From contig NZ_QLSU01000015.1 of the NCBI RefSeq assembly GCF_003268775.1, forward strand, positions 166,386 to 230,385: 64,000 bases of DNA, read 5' to 3'. The DNA comes from Paraburkholderia unamae. Its GTDB lineage: Bacteria; Pseudomonadota; Gammaproteobacteria; Burkholderiales; Burkholderiaceae. Position numbers and translations under genes: made by a program. Below the pieces are notes generated by a model that worked only from the letters and a program-made list of their open reading frames with translations, made no database searches and had not been told where the DNA came from. Below, piece after piece: positions 44,817-53,472 of the stretch (its first letter is position 1; each line of letters opens with the position of its first letter).

Positions 44817-46484
44817 ATGATTTCCGTCCGTAATGTCACGCTGCGCCGCGGCGTTAATGTCGTGCTCGACTGCGCGTCCGTCACCTTCACCCCTGGCGAA
44901 AAGATCGGTCTTGTCGGCCGCAATGGCGCCGGCAAGTCGTCCTTCTTCGGCCTTCTCAACGGCAAGCTGCACGAAGATAGCGGCGAATTCTCGATTCCCC
45001 CTGCCTGGAAGATGGGGCAGGTCGCGCAGGAGATGCCGGAGACGGAACAGGGCGCGACCGACTTCGTAGTCGAAGGTGACACCGTGCTGCTCGCCGCGCA
45101 GGCGGAAGTCGCCGCCGCCGAGGCCAGCGACGACGGCATGCGCATGGCGCACGCCTACATGGCCCTGCATGACGCCGGCGCACACGATGCCCCCGCACGT
45201 GCCCAGGCGCTGATCCAGGGACTGGGCTTTACGGCCGCGCAGCTTGACCAGCCGGTCAACAGTTTCTCCGGCGGCTGGCGCATGCGACTGCAACTGGCGC
45301 GCGCGCTGATGTGCCCGTCCGACCTGCTGCTGCTCGACGAACCAACCAATCACCTCGACCTCGACGCGCTGGTCTGGCTGGAAGCCTGGCTCAAGCGCTA
45401 TCAAGGAACCCTGGTCGTGATCAGCCACGATCGCGAATTCCTCGACGCGGTGACGCAGGTGACGGTGCATGTCGACAACGCCAAGCTCGTGCGTTATGGC
45501 GGCAACTACAGCAAGTTCGAAGACATGCGCGCTGAGCAGCTCGTGTTGCAGCAGGCCGCAATGGCCAGGCAGGCGGACAAGATCGCCCACCTCCAGAAGT
45601 TCATCGACCGGTTCAAGGCCAAGGCCTCGAAGGCAAAACAGGCGCAGAGCCGGGTCAAGGCGCTCGAGCGCATGGAGAAGATCGCACCGGTGCTTGCCGA
45701 TGCAGAGTTCAACTTCGAGTTCAGGGAGCCCCTCAACGTCCCGAACCCGCTGTTGTCGATGCTGGACGCGAGCTTCGGTTACCCCGCGCCGACCGGCGCA
45801 GTGCCGGGCACGCCGCCCACGGTCATCGTGCGGGGAATCAACCGCTCCGTGCTGGCCGGGCAGCGCATCGGCATTCTCGGTGCCAACGGCCAGGGCAAGT
45901 CCACGCTGGTGAAGACGGTGGCGCACGCCCTGGCGCCGATTGCTGGCGAAATCAGTGAAGGTAAGGGCCTGAACATCGGCTACTTCGCGCAGCAGGAACT
46001 CGACGTGCTGCGTCCGCTCGACACGCCGATGGAACACATGATCCGCCTTGCCAGGGACACGCCGCCGCACATGCGCGCGCCCGGCCAGAGTGGCACCGAA
46101 CAATCGCTTCGCACCTTCCTTGGCACTTTCAACTTCAGCGGCGACATGGTCCATCAGGCGGTTAGCACGATGAGCGGCGGCGAAAAGGCGCGGCTCGTGT
46201 TGTGCATGATCGTGTGGCAACGCCCCAACCTGCTGCTGCTCGACGAGCCTACCAACCACCTTGACCTGGCCACACGCGAAGCGCTGGCTATGGCGCTCAA
46301 CGAATTCGAAGGCACGGTGATGCTGGTCAGTCACGACCGGGCCCTGCTGCGCGCCGTATGTGACGAGTTCTGGCTGGTCACCAAGGGCGGCGTCGAGCCC
46401 TTCGACGGCGATCTGGACGATTACCAGCAGTTCCTGCGCGACGAGGCCCGTCGCATGCGCGAGCAGGCTGCCGCAGAGCAGTAG
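44817..46484 (+). CDS. ABC-F ATPase (YheS/Uup-like), shortened C-terminus
   Basis: A 555-aa ABC-F protein with two ATP-binding cassettes and no membrane segment. The first has Walker A GRNGAGKS (about 34-41), signature FSGGWRMRL and Walker B LLLLDEPTNHLDLDAL. A charged P-site linker follows (FKAKASKAKQAQSRVKALER). The second has GANGQGKS (about 350), MSGGEKARL and a repeat of LLLLDEPTNHLD. These proteins act at the ribosome, in translation or antibiotic protection. YheS/Uup members usually run about 630-650 aa with a C-terminal coiled coil; this one stops after RMREQAAAEQ. It is a natural short form or a truncation. It lies downstream of infA and rpsU. Confidence 0.92.
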   Translation: MISVRNVTLRRGVNVVLDCASVTFTPGEKIGLVGRNGAGKSSFFGLLNGKLHEDSGEFSIPPAWKMGQVAQEMPETEQGATDFVVEGDTVLLAAQAEVAAAEASDDGMRMAHAYMALHDAGAHDAPARAQALIQGLGFTAAQLDQPVNSFSGGWRMRLQLARALMCPSDLLLLDEPTNHLDLDALVWLEAWLKRYQGTLVVISHDREFLDAVTQVTVHVDNAKLVRYGGNYSKFEDMRAEQLVLQQAAMARQADKIAHLQKFIDRFKAKASKAKQAQSRVKALERMEKIAPVLADAEFNFEFREPLNVPNPLLSMLDASFGYPAPTGAVPGTPPTVIVRGINRSVLAGQRIGILGANGQGKSTLVKTVAHALAPIAGEISEGKGLNIGYFAQQELDVLRPLDTPMEHMIRLARDTPPHMRAPGQSGTEQSLRTFLGTFNFSGDMVHQAVSTMSGGEKARLVLCMIVWQRPNLLLLDEPTNHLDLATREALAMALNEFEGTVMLVSHDRALLRAVCDEFWLVTKGGVEPFDGDLDDYQQFLRDEARRMREQAAAEQ

Positions 46485-46958
46485 CGCATCGCCTGAGAGA
46501 CTCCCTGGCGGGCGGCCGGTGTTGCCTGGGAGGCGCAGCGCGCGCTTTCGCCAGGGACTCCGGTAATCGTGCGGACAAGCGCGCTCCAACGCAAGACATC
46601 GACCAGGACGTGCCGCTCGTCCTGGCGGCTGGTGCGACACTCGACAGCAAGCGCCGCCCTGCTGACCGGACCGCCGCGTGCCAATCGCGCCCGTCGCGTT
46701 CGTGAACGTAGCGCTCGCCTGCGAAAACGCGCCGACCACCCGCAGCTCTCCACAGCGACGGGCAAAACCGTTCAGAACATAGAAGCGGTGGCACGTCCCG
46801 GGGCAAGGCGCCAGCCGGTGCGGGAGGCGTTTAACAAAAGCCGACGCGCGAGCGAAGCACCACGGTGGTCGTTATTGCAGATCGTGGCCTTTTGACAGGC
46901 TCCGCCTGCGCGGAACCACTACCCGTCTTTTATCTCGTCGCCTGCGATCCGGCCCGCA
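46485..46958. other. Region after the ABC-F gene, no intact gene
   Basis: About 470 bases without a supportable gene. If the ABC-F protein was truncated, its missing C-terminal coding sequence should lie here, but no plus-strand frame reads like the expected charged coiled coil. Short frames on both strands are shadows. Confidence 0.35.
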
Positions 46959-47309
46959 TCACTTGTGACGCTCAGCGTCGGGACCCGGTACGGGGATCGT
47001 CCACTCATCCACCGCTTTCCCCGCCTCGGGTTCGCGCTCTTGCCGAAGCGCCAGGATGCGACCCTGAGCGACAACCACTTTGAGGTCGAGTCTCACGCCT
47101 TTTCGGAAGTGGAACAAATAAGCCGTGAAGGAGGCTGTGTCGCTGGCAAGGTAACCGTCACTCAGAAACTGTCGGCGCGCGACAAGTCCATCGCTTGCCA
47201 CCCAGTAATCGGCCATGGCGCAATCGAGCGACTTTGTCTGCCACTGCTTTCTCGGCAGGTCTTCGGGGAACGGCTCGAAATCCTGAGAAAACTCGAATGT
47301 GTCGTTCAT
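46959..47309 (-). CDS. Hypothetical protein, 116 aa
   Basis: No family recognised. The protein is acidic and soluble (MNDTFEFSQDFEPFPEDLPR, a Trp-containing middle CAMADYWVASDGLVARRQF and a C-terminal LVLRQ-like strand). No signal peptide. The composition is coherent for a real protein (balanced, not Arg/Ala-rich like the shadows here), but the ribosome site is weak (GAGG only 0-3 bases before the ATG). It stands alone between non-coding stretches, pointing against cspA copy 2. It may be an old accessory gene. Confidence 0.5.
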   Translation of the reverse strand: MNDTFEFSQDFEPFPEDLPRKQWQTKSLDCAMADYWVASDGLVARRQFLSDGYLASDTASFTAYLFHFRKGVRLDLKVVVAQGRILALRQEREPEAGKAVDEWTIPVPGPDAERHK

Positions 47310-48059
47310 CCTCGAGCGCCGCTTCGCTGGTATTCGCGTCGACCAAGGGTAGCACGCCCTCTTCAGTCTCCGGGTTCGAACCGCAAAACTGGTTGGGGGC
47401 GCTTGCGCGCCGCAGTTTGCCCGTCGCTGGAATGTGCGGGACAGGACCGCACCAGAATCCGCAAGTTACAGTGGAAGTCGAGAGAAGGTGCGCTAAAGAA
47501 TGGTGCACTCCTCACCAACAGATTGCTCACCATGAAAATGGAAAGCTGGGTTGGAACCATCGAACGGGAATGGCAGCCGTTGCGCTGGCCGATAGTGCAC
47601 GGCTCGGGCGGGGCATGCCGGTTGACGTTGGGCACAAGGCGTCGGCGCACGATCCTGGGCTCTTCAGGGAAAGCATGTGGGGTACAAACGACAGCAGCGC
47701 TGTTCCGGACCGGATAGCGCCGTCTGGAAACGCTGCGTTGAAGCCGGTTTCGGGCAGCCACCAGCCCACGCCAGAATGGTGACCGAGACCGGGCTTTCGC
47801 GTGTGGCCAGGGAGGAATCCGCAACGCGTCCCTTGGTTCTGCGACTCTTCTCGAGCGCCTTCCCGGCTCCATTTCAGAATCCGCCTGAATGTCTGCACCG
47901 TGGCAAGGTCTCCGGAAGCCGAAACTTGTGCTGTCCGTGGACCTGCTTATTGGCAGGTATTATCCCGGCGTGGTAAAAAAGTCGTCCTTGCGGGTGATCG
48001 CTTCCATGCGATGCGGTATTCTCGCAATTTCAGGTTTCAACATCGACAGGATTCAAAAA
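47310..48059. other. Gene-poor region before cspA copy 2
   Basis: About 750 bases. Several overlapping frames on both strands lack ribosome sites and recognisable features. The 3' end carries the csp leader with an AGGA site. Confidence 0.35.
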
Positions 48060-48263
48060 ATGGCAACTGGTACAGTGAAATGGTTCAACGATGCGAAAGG
48101 CTTTGGCTTCATCACCCCGGATGACGGCGGTGAAGACCTGTTCGCCCACTTTTCCGAAATCAAGACTGAAGGCTTCAAGTCACTACAGGAAAACCAGAAG
48201 GTAAGCTTCGACGTGAAGATGGGGCCGAAGGGCAAGCAGGCTGCAAATATCAAGCCAGTCTGA
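48060..48263 (+). CDS. Cold-shock protein CspA family (copy 2)
   Basis: A 67-aa cold-shock protein (ATGTVKWFNDAKGFGFI, RNP2 DLFAHF and C-terminal GKQAANIKPV). The start is ATG 48060 with AGGA about 8 bases upstream. It differs from copy 1 mainly in the loop after the second strand (DDGGED versus DKGGDD) and in the C-terminal half, so the two may have distinct expression. A good intrinsic terminator follows. Function as for copy 1: an RNA chaperone binding single-stranded mRNA. Confidence 0.96.
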   Translation: MATGTVKWFNDAKGFGFITPDDGGEDLFAHFSEIKTEGFKSLQENQKVSFDVKMGPKGKQAANIKPV

Positions 48264-48288
48264 CCGGCGCGCGTCGCATCCAGCTGTG

Positions 48289-48314
48289 TGGCCCGTTCTG
48301 CGGGCCAGTTTTTC
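48289..48314 (+). terminator. Rho-independent terminator after cspA copy 2
   Basis: TGGCCCG (48289-48295), loop TTCTG, CGGGCCA (48301-48307), then GTTTTTC. A 7-bp GC-rich stem with a T-run, 25 bases after the stop codon. Confidence 0.85.
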
Positions 48315-49079
48315 TTGTGCCCTGCGCGTCAATCTTCGATGAAACGATGGGCATCCGTCGCATGCGCGGGCAATGCTGTTTGCGCGTCAACAGCCGTTTT
48401 GTGCAAAACACGATGTCCTGAGGCGCCCTCCTCGCGACATCGATCGACTCTCCGGATAATCGCTGATAACGCGACAGGCGTTTCGCCTGCCCGCCAGGTT
48501 ACGCAATGAGCGACTGCTCTGTCTGCGGGAACGCCGGTGTCTGGTGATAGTTTCCGTTCCCGTCGGGGCGCTGCCGCGCCGACAACCAGCAGGCCCCGGC
48601 AATGATCGGCGAAGCGCGCATTGCGGTAGCGTTGATGCCGCGCTTTCAGCTACGCCGCCCCGACGCATCGTCGCCCGGCACAACAGCGGATATCCTGTGA
48701 AGGAAAGCAGTTGAACTCCGCGCCGGCAACAACGCTGCCCTCGAAGAATCGACATCTCCGACCAGAAGCACTACGATCAAAAACATGCCACGACGCCATG
48801 GCAAGTGCTTGTCGCAAAGTAATTCTCTGAGGATTGGCACTACCCGTGCCAGACTGCTCCATCGATGTCGTGGTCCATAGCACCTCGCGACGCATGCATG
48901 GGGAACCGGTGCCGTCTCGCGCAAGAAGGCCGTGGCCGGGACGCCGTCCGCCGCGTTGCCTGTTTGAATCGGGTGAGGAGGCGAGCGCCGGAAATGCGTG
49001 GCGCTATCCTCAGTGGATGCCCGTCGATGCCACCACCCATTGGATCGACGCCGGGAGCCGTGCTTTCAGGGGAATCGCA
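48315..49079. other. Gene-poor region, nothing recognised
   Basis: About 765 bases. Only Arg/Ser-rich shadow frames on both strands; no ribosome sites or motifs. The 3' end supplies the AGGGGA ribosome site of the next small gene. Confidence 0.35.
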
Positions 49080-49382
49080 ATGACGACGACTGAGTCACTT
49101 CTGACGTTGGCCGAATATCTCGAACTGTCCCTGAACGCCGGCGGTAGCGTGATCATGATGCAGAAGTGCAATGACGTCTGTGCCGTGTACGTTGGCGACG
49201 CCAGGCGAGATCAGGATCGCCTGAGATATCACGGGAACATTGCCGCAACCCTGGCCGAAGAGATCCTGGAGCAAACCCACGCTGGACGAAACCGGCTGGA
49301 GATCGGCGGACAGCTATATCGTTTTATCCGGAGCTTCAAGCATTTTGAGGATCGCGGTGCGGTCGTTTTCGCGCCGTCGTAA
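49080..49382 (+). CDS. Small hypothetical protein, 100 aa
   Basis: A 100-aa soluble protein (MTTTESLLTLAEYLELSLNA, SVIMMQKCNDVCAVYVGD and a C-terminal GQLYRFIRSFKHFEDRGAVV). The ATG at 49080 has AGGGGA about 6 bases upstream; the longer frame back to 48834 is of shadow-like composition and is not used. No domain is recognised. The pattern (an N-terminal helix, then a strand pair with 'RY', then a helix) resembles small uncharacterised Burkholderia proteins. It stands alone on the plus strand. Confidence 0.6.
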   Translation: MTTTESLLTLAEYLELSLNAGGSVIMMQKCNDVCAVYVGDARRDQDRLRYHGNIAATLAEEILEQTHAGRNRLEIGGQLYRFIRSFKHFEDRGAVVFAPS

Positions 49383-49918
49383 CACCGGAGGCACGACGAT
49401 TTCGGGAACCGTGAATCTGACGTTTCTGGGTCTGTTGCGTATTCCCAAATACTGAAAATCCTGATCAAGGACTTGTCAGACGAAGTACGTTGCGCTCGAA
49501 TAAGATCGGGTGGTTGACCCTGACGGTCGACGGCGGCCAGGGTTATCAGCGGGTCCTGCAAGACCTCGCCCCATTTGTCGGTACGCCGTTTCAGTTTCTC
49601 GTCGATGCAGTGGGCGCGGAAAGGGATGATCGTACAAAGAATCCGCCACGCTGCTGGGCGAGCATTCCCCCTCTGGGAACGATTCACTTACGCGTTCGCG
49701 CCTGCAAAAACAGGAGCACTCGAACGGCGCTTACGAGTCGACGGGCGCACATCGCGCTGGTATGCGTCAACTGGCGGGGTGCAGCCAGAAACGGCAGCTC
49801 GTGCGCTACTTCGCCCGATATCCAGACGACAGGTTCTACCTCAGAAGTCGGCGTTCACGAAACGCCAAGCCGGGTTCGATCTGGATTTCCGCAAAGACAA
49901 GAAGGATTCCGAATCAAA
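49383..49918. other. Gene-poor region between small gene and LysR
   Basis: About 535 bases with overlapping unsupported frames. Nothing recognised; possible decayed sequence given the truncated alcohol dehydrogenase beyond the LysR gene. Confidence 0.35.
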
Positions 49919-50821
49919 TTAGCGCTTCTGTGGTGAATACCGTAAGGCATCGACCAGAAGGGCGAACGCGGCCGTCGGCTGTCGACGGCTTGGATAGTAG
50001 AGGTGGTAGCCTGAAAACGGTTCACACCAGTCTTCCAGAACGCGAACCAACCTACCATCGGCAAGGTACGGCTCCATCTGCCCGTCGGTCAGATAGGCAA
50101 GCCCCCGCCCTTCGAGGGCGGCGTGCAAAATGAGATTGCTGCTGTTGAACACGAGTTGACCGTCCACCTTGACGTTCAGTTTCCGCCCGCGTTTCTCGAA
50201 CTCCCAGGCGTACAGCCCTCCGTGACTGGAGAGGCGAAGATTGATGCAGCTGTGACCCGTCAGCTCCTGCGGCATCCGGGGCGGCTTGCGCTTCCTGAAA
50301 TAGTCAGGCGACCCGGCTACAGCCATCCGCATCGGTGGCCCAATCCTCACTGCAATCATGTCCTTTGCAATGGTTTCCCCCGGTCGCACGCCGGCATCGA
50401 AGCGGTCTCTCACAATGTCGGTCAAACCATAGTCGATCAGCACCTCGACCTTGATGTCGGGATACGCGTCGACCAGTTTTGCGATTGCTGGCCAGAGCAC
50501 CGCTTCGGCCGCGTATTCAGTGGCGGTCAGCCGGATTACGCCAGAGGGCTTGTCGCGCAATTCGCTCAACACCACGAGCTCGCGCTGGATTTCTTCGATT
50601 CGCGGACCGACAGACGCCATCAGGCGCTCACCTGCTTCGGTCGGCACGACGCTGCGGGTTGTGCGTGTGAGCAGCCGAAGGCCCAACTGTGCTTCAAGCG
50701 CACGAACCGTCTGACTCAGCGCCGACTGCGAAACGCCCAGACGTTTCCCGGCCCGAGTGAAGTTTCTTTCCTGTGCGACGACCATGAAGGCCGCCAGGTC
50801 ATTCAGGTTATCGCCGGCCAT
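49919..50821 (-). CDS. LysR-family regulator beside adh relic
   Basis: A 300-aa LTTR. The start MAGDNLNDLAAFMVV at 50821 has GGAG about 7 bases upstream; the ATG at 50860 gives an atypical extension. The helix-turn-helix reads FTRAGKRLGVSQSALSQTVR, then ALEAQLGLRLLTRTTRSV, with the PTEAGERL start of the linker helix. The effector domain begins PSGVIRLTATEYAAEAVLWP. This type resembles the regulators that often face aldo-keto reductases, dehydrogenases and cupin/CMD genes. It is divergent from the decayed alcohol dehydrogenase (72 bases) and probably acts on the operon beginning at 51134. Confidence 0.93.
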   Translation of the reverse strand: MAGDNLNDLAAFMVVAQERNFTRAGKRLGVSQSALSQTVRALEAQLGLRLLTRTTRSVVPTEAGERLMASVGPRIEEIQRELVVLSELRDKPSGVIRLTATEYAAEAVLWPAIAKLVDAYPDIKVEVLIDYGLTDIVRDRFDAGVRPGETIAKDMIAVRIGPPMRMAVAGSPDYFRKRKPPRMPQELTGHSCINLRLSSHGGLYAWEFEKRGRKLNVKVDGQLVFNSSNLILHAALEGRGLAYLTDGQMEPYLADGRLVRVLEDWCEPFSGYHLYYPSRRQPTAAFALLVDALRYSPQKR

Positions 50822-50892
50822 TAAGAAGCTCCGCTTATCGGTCCAATCTGATTCTAGCACCTAGTTTCTGATTAACGCGTCGCGTACATTGA

Positions 50893-51084
50893 ATGAGCGG
50901 TCTGGTTTGCGCGTCGCGCACCGGAGGTATTGCGGAAATGCAGGCGTTCGTCGACTCCTTCGCACGACGCCACATCGTCTCCGGCATCGAACGCATCAAA
51001 CCCAGCCGGATTGACCTGACATTTGAGCGAATCAAGTCGAAGGGCGTTCGCTACCGCTTCGTCATCGACCTGACGCATCTTGCA
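50893..51084 (+). pseudogene. 3' relic of a zinc-type alcohol dehydrogenase gene
   Basis: The frame reads GGIAEMQAFVDSFARRHIVS, then GIERIKPSRIDLTFERIK and KGVRYRFVIDL, which matches the C-terminus of YahK/AdhP-like NAD(P)-dependent alcohol dehydrogenases (typical GGIAETQEMLDFC...HGIVSDIE...ERM..SDVRYRFVID). Only about 60 of about 350 codons remain, and the catalytic and cofactor domains are absent. The upstream junction falls in the LysR-divergent promoter region. A deletion that joined the promoter to the 3' end would give this layout. Transcription may still pass through to the cupin gene. Confidence 0.8.
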
Positions 51085-51133
51085 ATGCGGGGCTGTCGGC
51101 TTGATTCGGAGCGCCAATCATCAAAAGGTCATC

Positions 51134-51595
51134 ATGAAACACGTACTCGCAGTGGCGACTACTGCTGCCAGCATCGCGTCGAGTGCAGCTGTCGCCGACA
51201 GCATCGAAGTTCGCCATAGCGCGGAAGTGCAGGTTCTGGCTGGAAAGCCGGGCAATTTCACTGGCAACGCGGCAGTCAGGTCGCTCCTCCCGCCCAATGA
51301 TTCGACGCGCGCCAATGTCGGGCTGGTCGATTTCGCTCCGCGCGCACGCACGACCTGGCACACCCACCCCGCAGGTCAATTGCTGATTGTGACGGCAGGC
51401 ATGGGTTGGATACAGGAGGAAGGTCAGGAACGCCGCGTCATCGAGTCTGGCGACGTGGTCTGGATTCCCGCAGGCGTGAAGCACTGGCACGGCGCGACGG
51501 ACACGACCTCAATGAGTCACGTAGCGCTGACTTACGTGGTGGACGGCAAGAACGTTGACTGGCTCGAGCCTGTGTCCGACGAGCAATATCGATAA
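51134..51595 (+). CDS. Exported cupin-domain protein
   Basis: A 153-aa cupin with a signal peptide (MKHVLAVATTAASIASSAAVADS, cleavage near AVA/DS). The cupin motifs are ARTTWHTHPAGQLLIVTAG (metal-binding His pair, about 75-93) and GDVVWIPAGVKHWHGA (His, about 115-130). The ATG is at 51134 (AAAGG about 8 bases upstream). It is the first of five closely spaced plus-strand genes. Export with a cupin and a CMD-like protein next to it occurs in Burkholderia operons near carbon-metabolism regulators; the substrate is unknown. The metal site looks complete. Confidence 0.88.
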   Translation: MKHVLAVATTAASIASSAAVADSIEVRHSAEVQVLAGKPGNFTGNAAVRSLLPPNDSTRANVGLVDFAPRARTTWHTHPAGQLLIVTAGMGWIQEEGQERRVIESGDVVWIPAGVKHWHGATDTTSMSHVALTYVVDGKNVDWLEPVSDEQYR

Positions 51596-51608
51596 GGAAG
51601 GAAGCGGA

Positions 51609-52400
51609 ATGAACGCCACGACATCTACCGCCATCGCTCTCGCACTTTCACTTGGCGCAGGTACCGCTCAGACCGCTCAGGCGGAAGTCGGGGCGCAACG
51701 AGGCACGCTTTCGGAAGCAGACATCCTGGCCGTGTCACCCGCGCTCGACCGGTATGCCACGGTGAACCTTGCCAATGACCTGTGGAAGCGGCCTGGTTTG
51801 TCCGCCCGTGACCGCAGCATCGTCACGGTCGCGGCGGTGATTGCACGCAATCAGGTTGTCTTGATGCCCGAACAGTTCACGCTTGCACTGGATAACGGCG
51901 TCAAGCCTCTGGAACTGTCGGAAATCATCACGCATCTGGCGTTCTATGCCGGCTGGGGCAATGCGATTGCGGCAACCGTCATCGCCAGGGAGGTTTTTGC
52001 TGCCCGAGGCATCACGCTGAACCAGCTTCCCCAGGCTTTAGTCGAGCGGCTTCCGCTAGACGAGAAAGCCGAAGCGGACCGTGCGGCGCGCGTAGCCAGC
52101 AGTGCCGGGCCGGCCTCACCGGGACTCGTGCGCGACACGACCGACGTTCTGTTCCGGGATTTGTGGCTGCGGCCAGGACTTGCGCCGCGAGACCGCAGTC
52201 TCGTTACCGTCAGCGCGTTGATTGCCAATGGTCAGGTCCAGCAGATTCCGTTTCACCTGAACAAGGCGATGGATAACGGCCTGACACGTGAGCAGGCCTC
52301 CGAGGTCGTGAACCAGCTCGCGTACTACGCTGGCTGGCCAAACGCTTTCTCAGCCGTTCCCGTCGTCCGCTCGGTCTTCGAAGCGCGCGCGGCGCAATAA
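51609..52400 (+). CDS. Exported tandem carboxymuconolactone-decarboxylase-like protein
   Basis: A 263-aa protein with a signal peptide (TSTAIALALSLGAGTAQTAQA, cleaved near AQA/EV). Two CMD-fold repeats follow: residues about 45-130 (LWKRPGLSARDRSIVTVAAV, then ITHLAFYAGWGNAIAA) and 165-255 (LWLRPGLAPRDRSLVTVSAL, then VNQLAYYAGWPNAFSA). The repeats share the RPGL.(A/P)RDRS(I/L)VTV and L(A)(F/Y)YAGW.NA signatures. There is no CxxC redox pair. Exported tandem CMD proteins are common in Burkholderia and Pseudomonas but without firm function. It starts 13 bases after the cupin. Confidence 0.88.
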   Translation: MNATTSTAIALALSLGAGTAQTAQAEVGAQRGTLSEADILAVSPALDRYATVNLANDLWKRPGLSARDRSIVTVAAVIARNQVVLMPEQFTLALDNGVKPLELSEIITHLAFYAGWGNAIAATVIAREVFAARGITLNQLPQALVERLPLDEKAEADRAARVASSAGPASPGLVRDTTDVLFRDLWLRPGLAPRDRSLVTVSALIANGQVQQIPFHLNKAMDNGLTREQASEVVNQLAYYAGWPNAFSAVPVVRSVFEARAAQ

Positions 52401-52431
52401 CAGTCGACTATAACCCCAAAGGAATCGAATC

Positions 52432-53169
52432 ATGTCATCAGGTATCCAGAACAAAGTCGTCGTCATCACCGGAGCCAGTAGTGGCCTGGGTGCGGAAACA
52501 GCGCGCCACCTCGCGAAGGCAGGTGCTCATGTCGTGCTCGGCGCGCGTCGCATTGAGCGCCTCGAAACGCTGGCGAGCGAACTTCGCCTCAACCCCGAGG
52601 CCATCCAGAAAACGGACGTGACCGACCGTAGCCAGGTGAAGTCACTCGTTGAGCGTGCCGTAACCCTTCACGGGCGCGTCGATGTCCTGCTGAACAACGC
52701 TGGCCTGATGCCGAGTTCGATGCTCGACAAGCTGAAGGTCGACGAATGGGACCGCATGATTGACGTCAACATCAAGGGTGTTCTGTATGGCATTGCCGCC
52801 GTGCTGCCGCACATGCAAAAGCAGATGTCCGGTCAGATCATCAACGTTTCTTCTGTTGCCGGGCACAAGGTGGGTCCCGGTGGCTCGGTCTACGCGGGTA
52901 CCAAATGGGCGGTCCGAGCCATTTCAGAGGGACTGCGCCAGGAAGTGAAACCCTGGAACATTCGCACGACAATCGTTTCGCCCGGCGCTGTCGCAACGGA
53001 ACTCATCAGCACGATTACAGACAGTGATATCGCTGCCGGAATGGCGAAGACCTATGAAAGGGCCATTCCGCCCAGCTCATTTGCACGCGTGGTCGAGTTC
53101 GCCATCAGCCAGCCGGAAGACGTCGATATCAACGAAGTGCTCTTCAGGCCGACGAGCCAGGTGTATTGA
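52432..53169 (+). CDS. Short-chain dehydrogenase/reductase (SDR), 245 aa
   Basis: A classical SDR (NAD(P)H oxidoreductase). It begins VVVITGASSGLGAETARHLA (Gly motif near 12-19), has NNAGLMPSS near 86 and IINVSSVAGHKVG with Ser near 138. Tyr/Lys are in YAGTKWAVRAI near 151-155, with PGAVATEL near 184. Arg-Arg after beta2 (GARRIER) suggests NADPH. It lies in the middle of the operon between the CMD and tautomerase genes, so it presumably acts on the operon's carbonyl substrate. The start has AAAGGA upstream. Confidence 0.92.
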   Translation: MSSGIQNKVVVITGASSGLGAETARHLAKAGAHVVLGARRIERLETLASELRLNPEAIQKTDVTDRSQVKSLVERAVTLHGRVDVLLNNAGLMPSSMLDKLKVDEWDRMIDVNIKGVLYGIAAVLPHMQKQMSGQIINVSSVAGHKVGPGGSVYAGTKWAVRAISEGLRQEVKPWNIRTTIVSPGAVATELISTITDSDIAAGMAKTYERAIPPSSFARVVEFAISQPEDVDINEVLFRPTSQVY

Positions 53170-53233
53170 TAGCGTCGAAGAGCGGCCTTCCCTGGCCGAT
53201 TCGACCCGTGTTCAACCCATGGAGATTCAAGCA

Positions 53234-53461
53234 ATGCCACATGTCATCGTAAAGGCATGGCCCGGAAAGACCGAAGAGCAGAAGCAAAAACTGGCAGATG
53301 CGATTACGCGCGATGTGATGTCCATCCTCGGGTACGGACAGGAATCGGTGTCTATCGCGTTCGAGGAGATCGATGCAAGCCGATGGAAGGTTGATGTCTA
53401 TGTCCCTGACATTCAGGGCCGCCCCGACATCCTGCTCAAGAAGCCCGGTTACAGGATGTAA
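53234..53461 (+). CDS. 4-oxalocrotonate tautomerase-like protein
   Basis: A 75-aa tautomerase of the 4-OT superfamily, which converts 2-hydroxymuconate-type enols to oxo forms. The start MPHVIVKAWPGKTEEQKQ at 53234 is chosen because Met-Pro leaves the catalytic Pro1 after Met removal; GGAG lies about 8 bases upstream. The helix EEQKQKLADAITRDVMSILG and the later SVSIAFEEID are as in the family, and the C-terminus has KKPGY. The usual catalytic Arg can only be placed by alignment. It is cotranscribed with the SDR (64 bases) and MFS (11 bases). Confidence 0.9.
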   Translation: MPHVIVKAWPGKTEEQKQKLADAITRDVMSILGYGQESVSIAFEEIDASRWKVDVYVPDIQGRPDILLKKPGYRM

Positions 53462-53472
53462 GGAGTCCTGCA

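Noticed and set aside
47195..47782. Overlapping plus and minus frames of 170-195 codons
   Set aside because: Both strands open in several frames with Arg/Pro/Ser-rich translations and no start signals.
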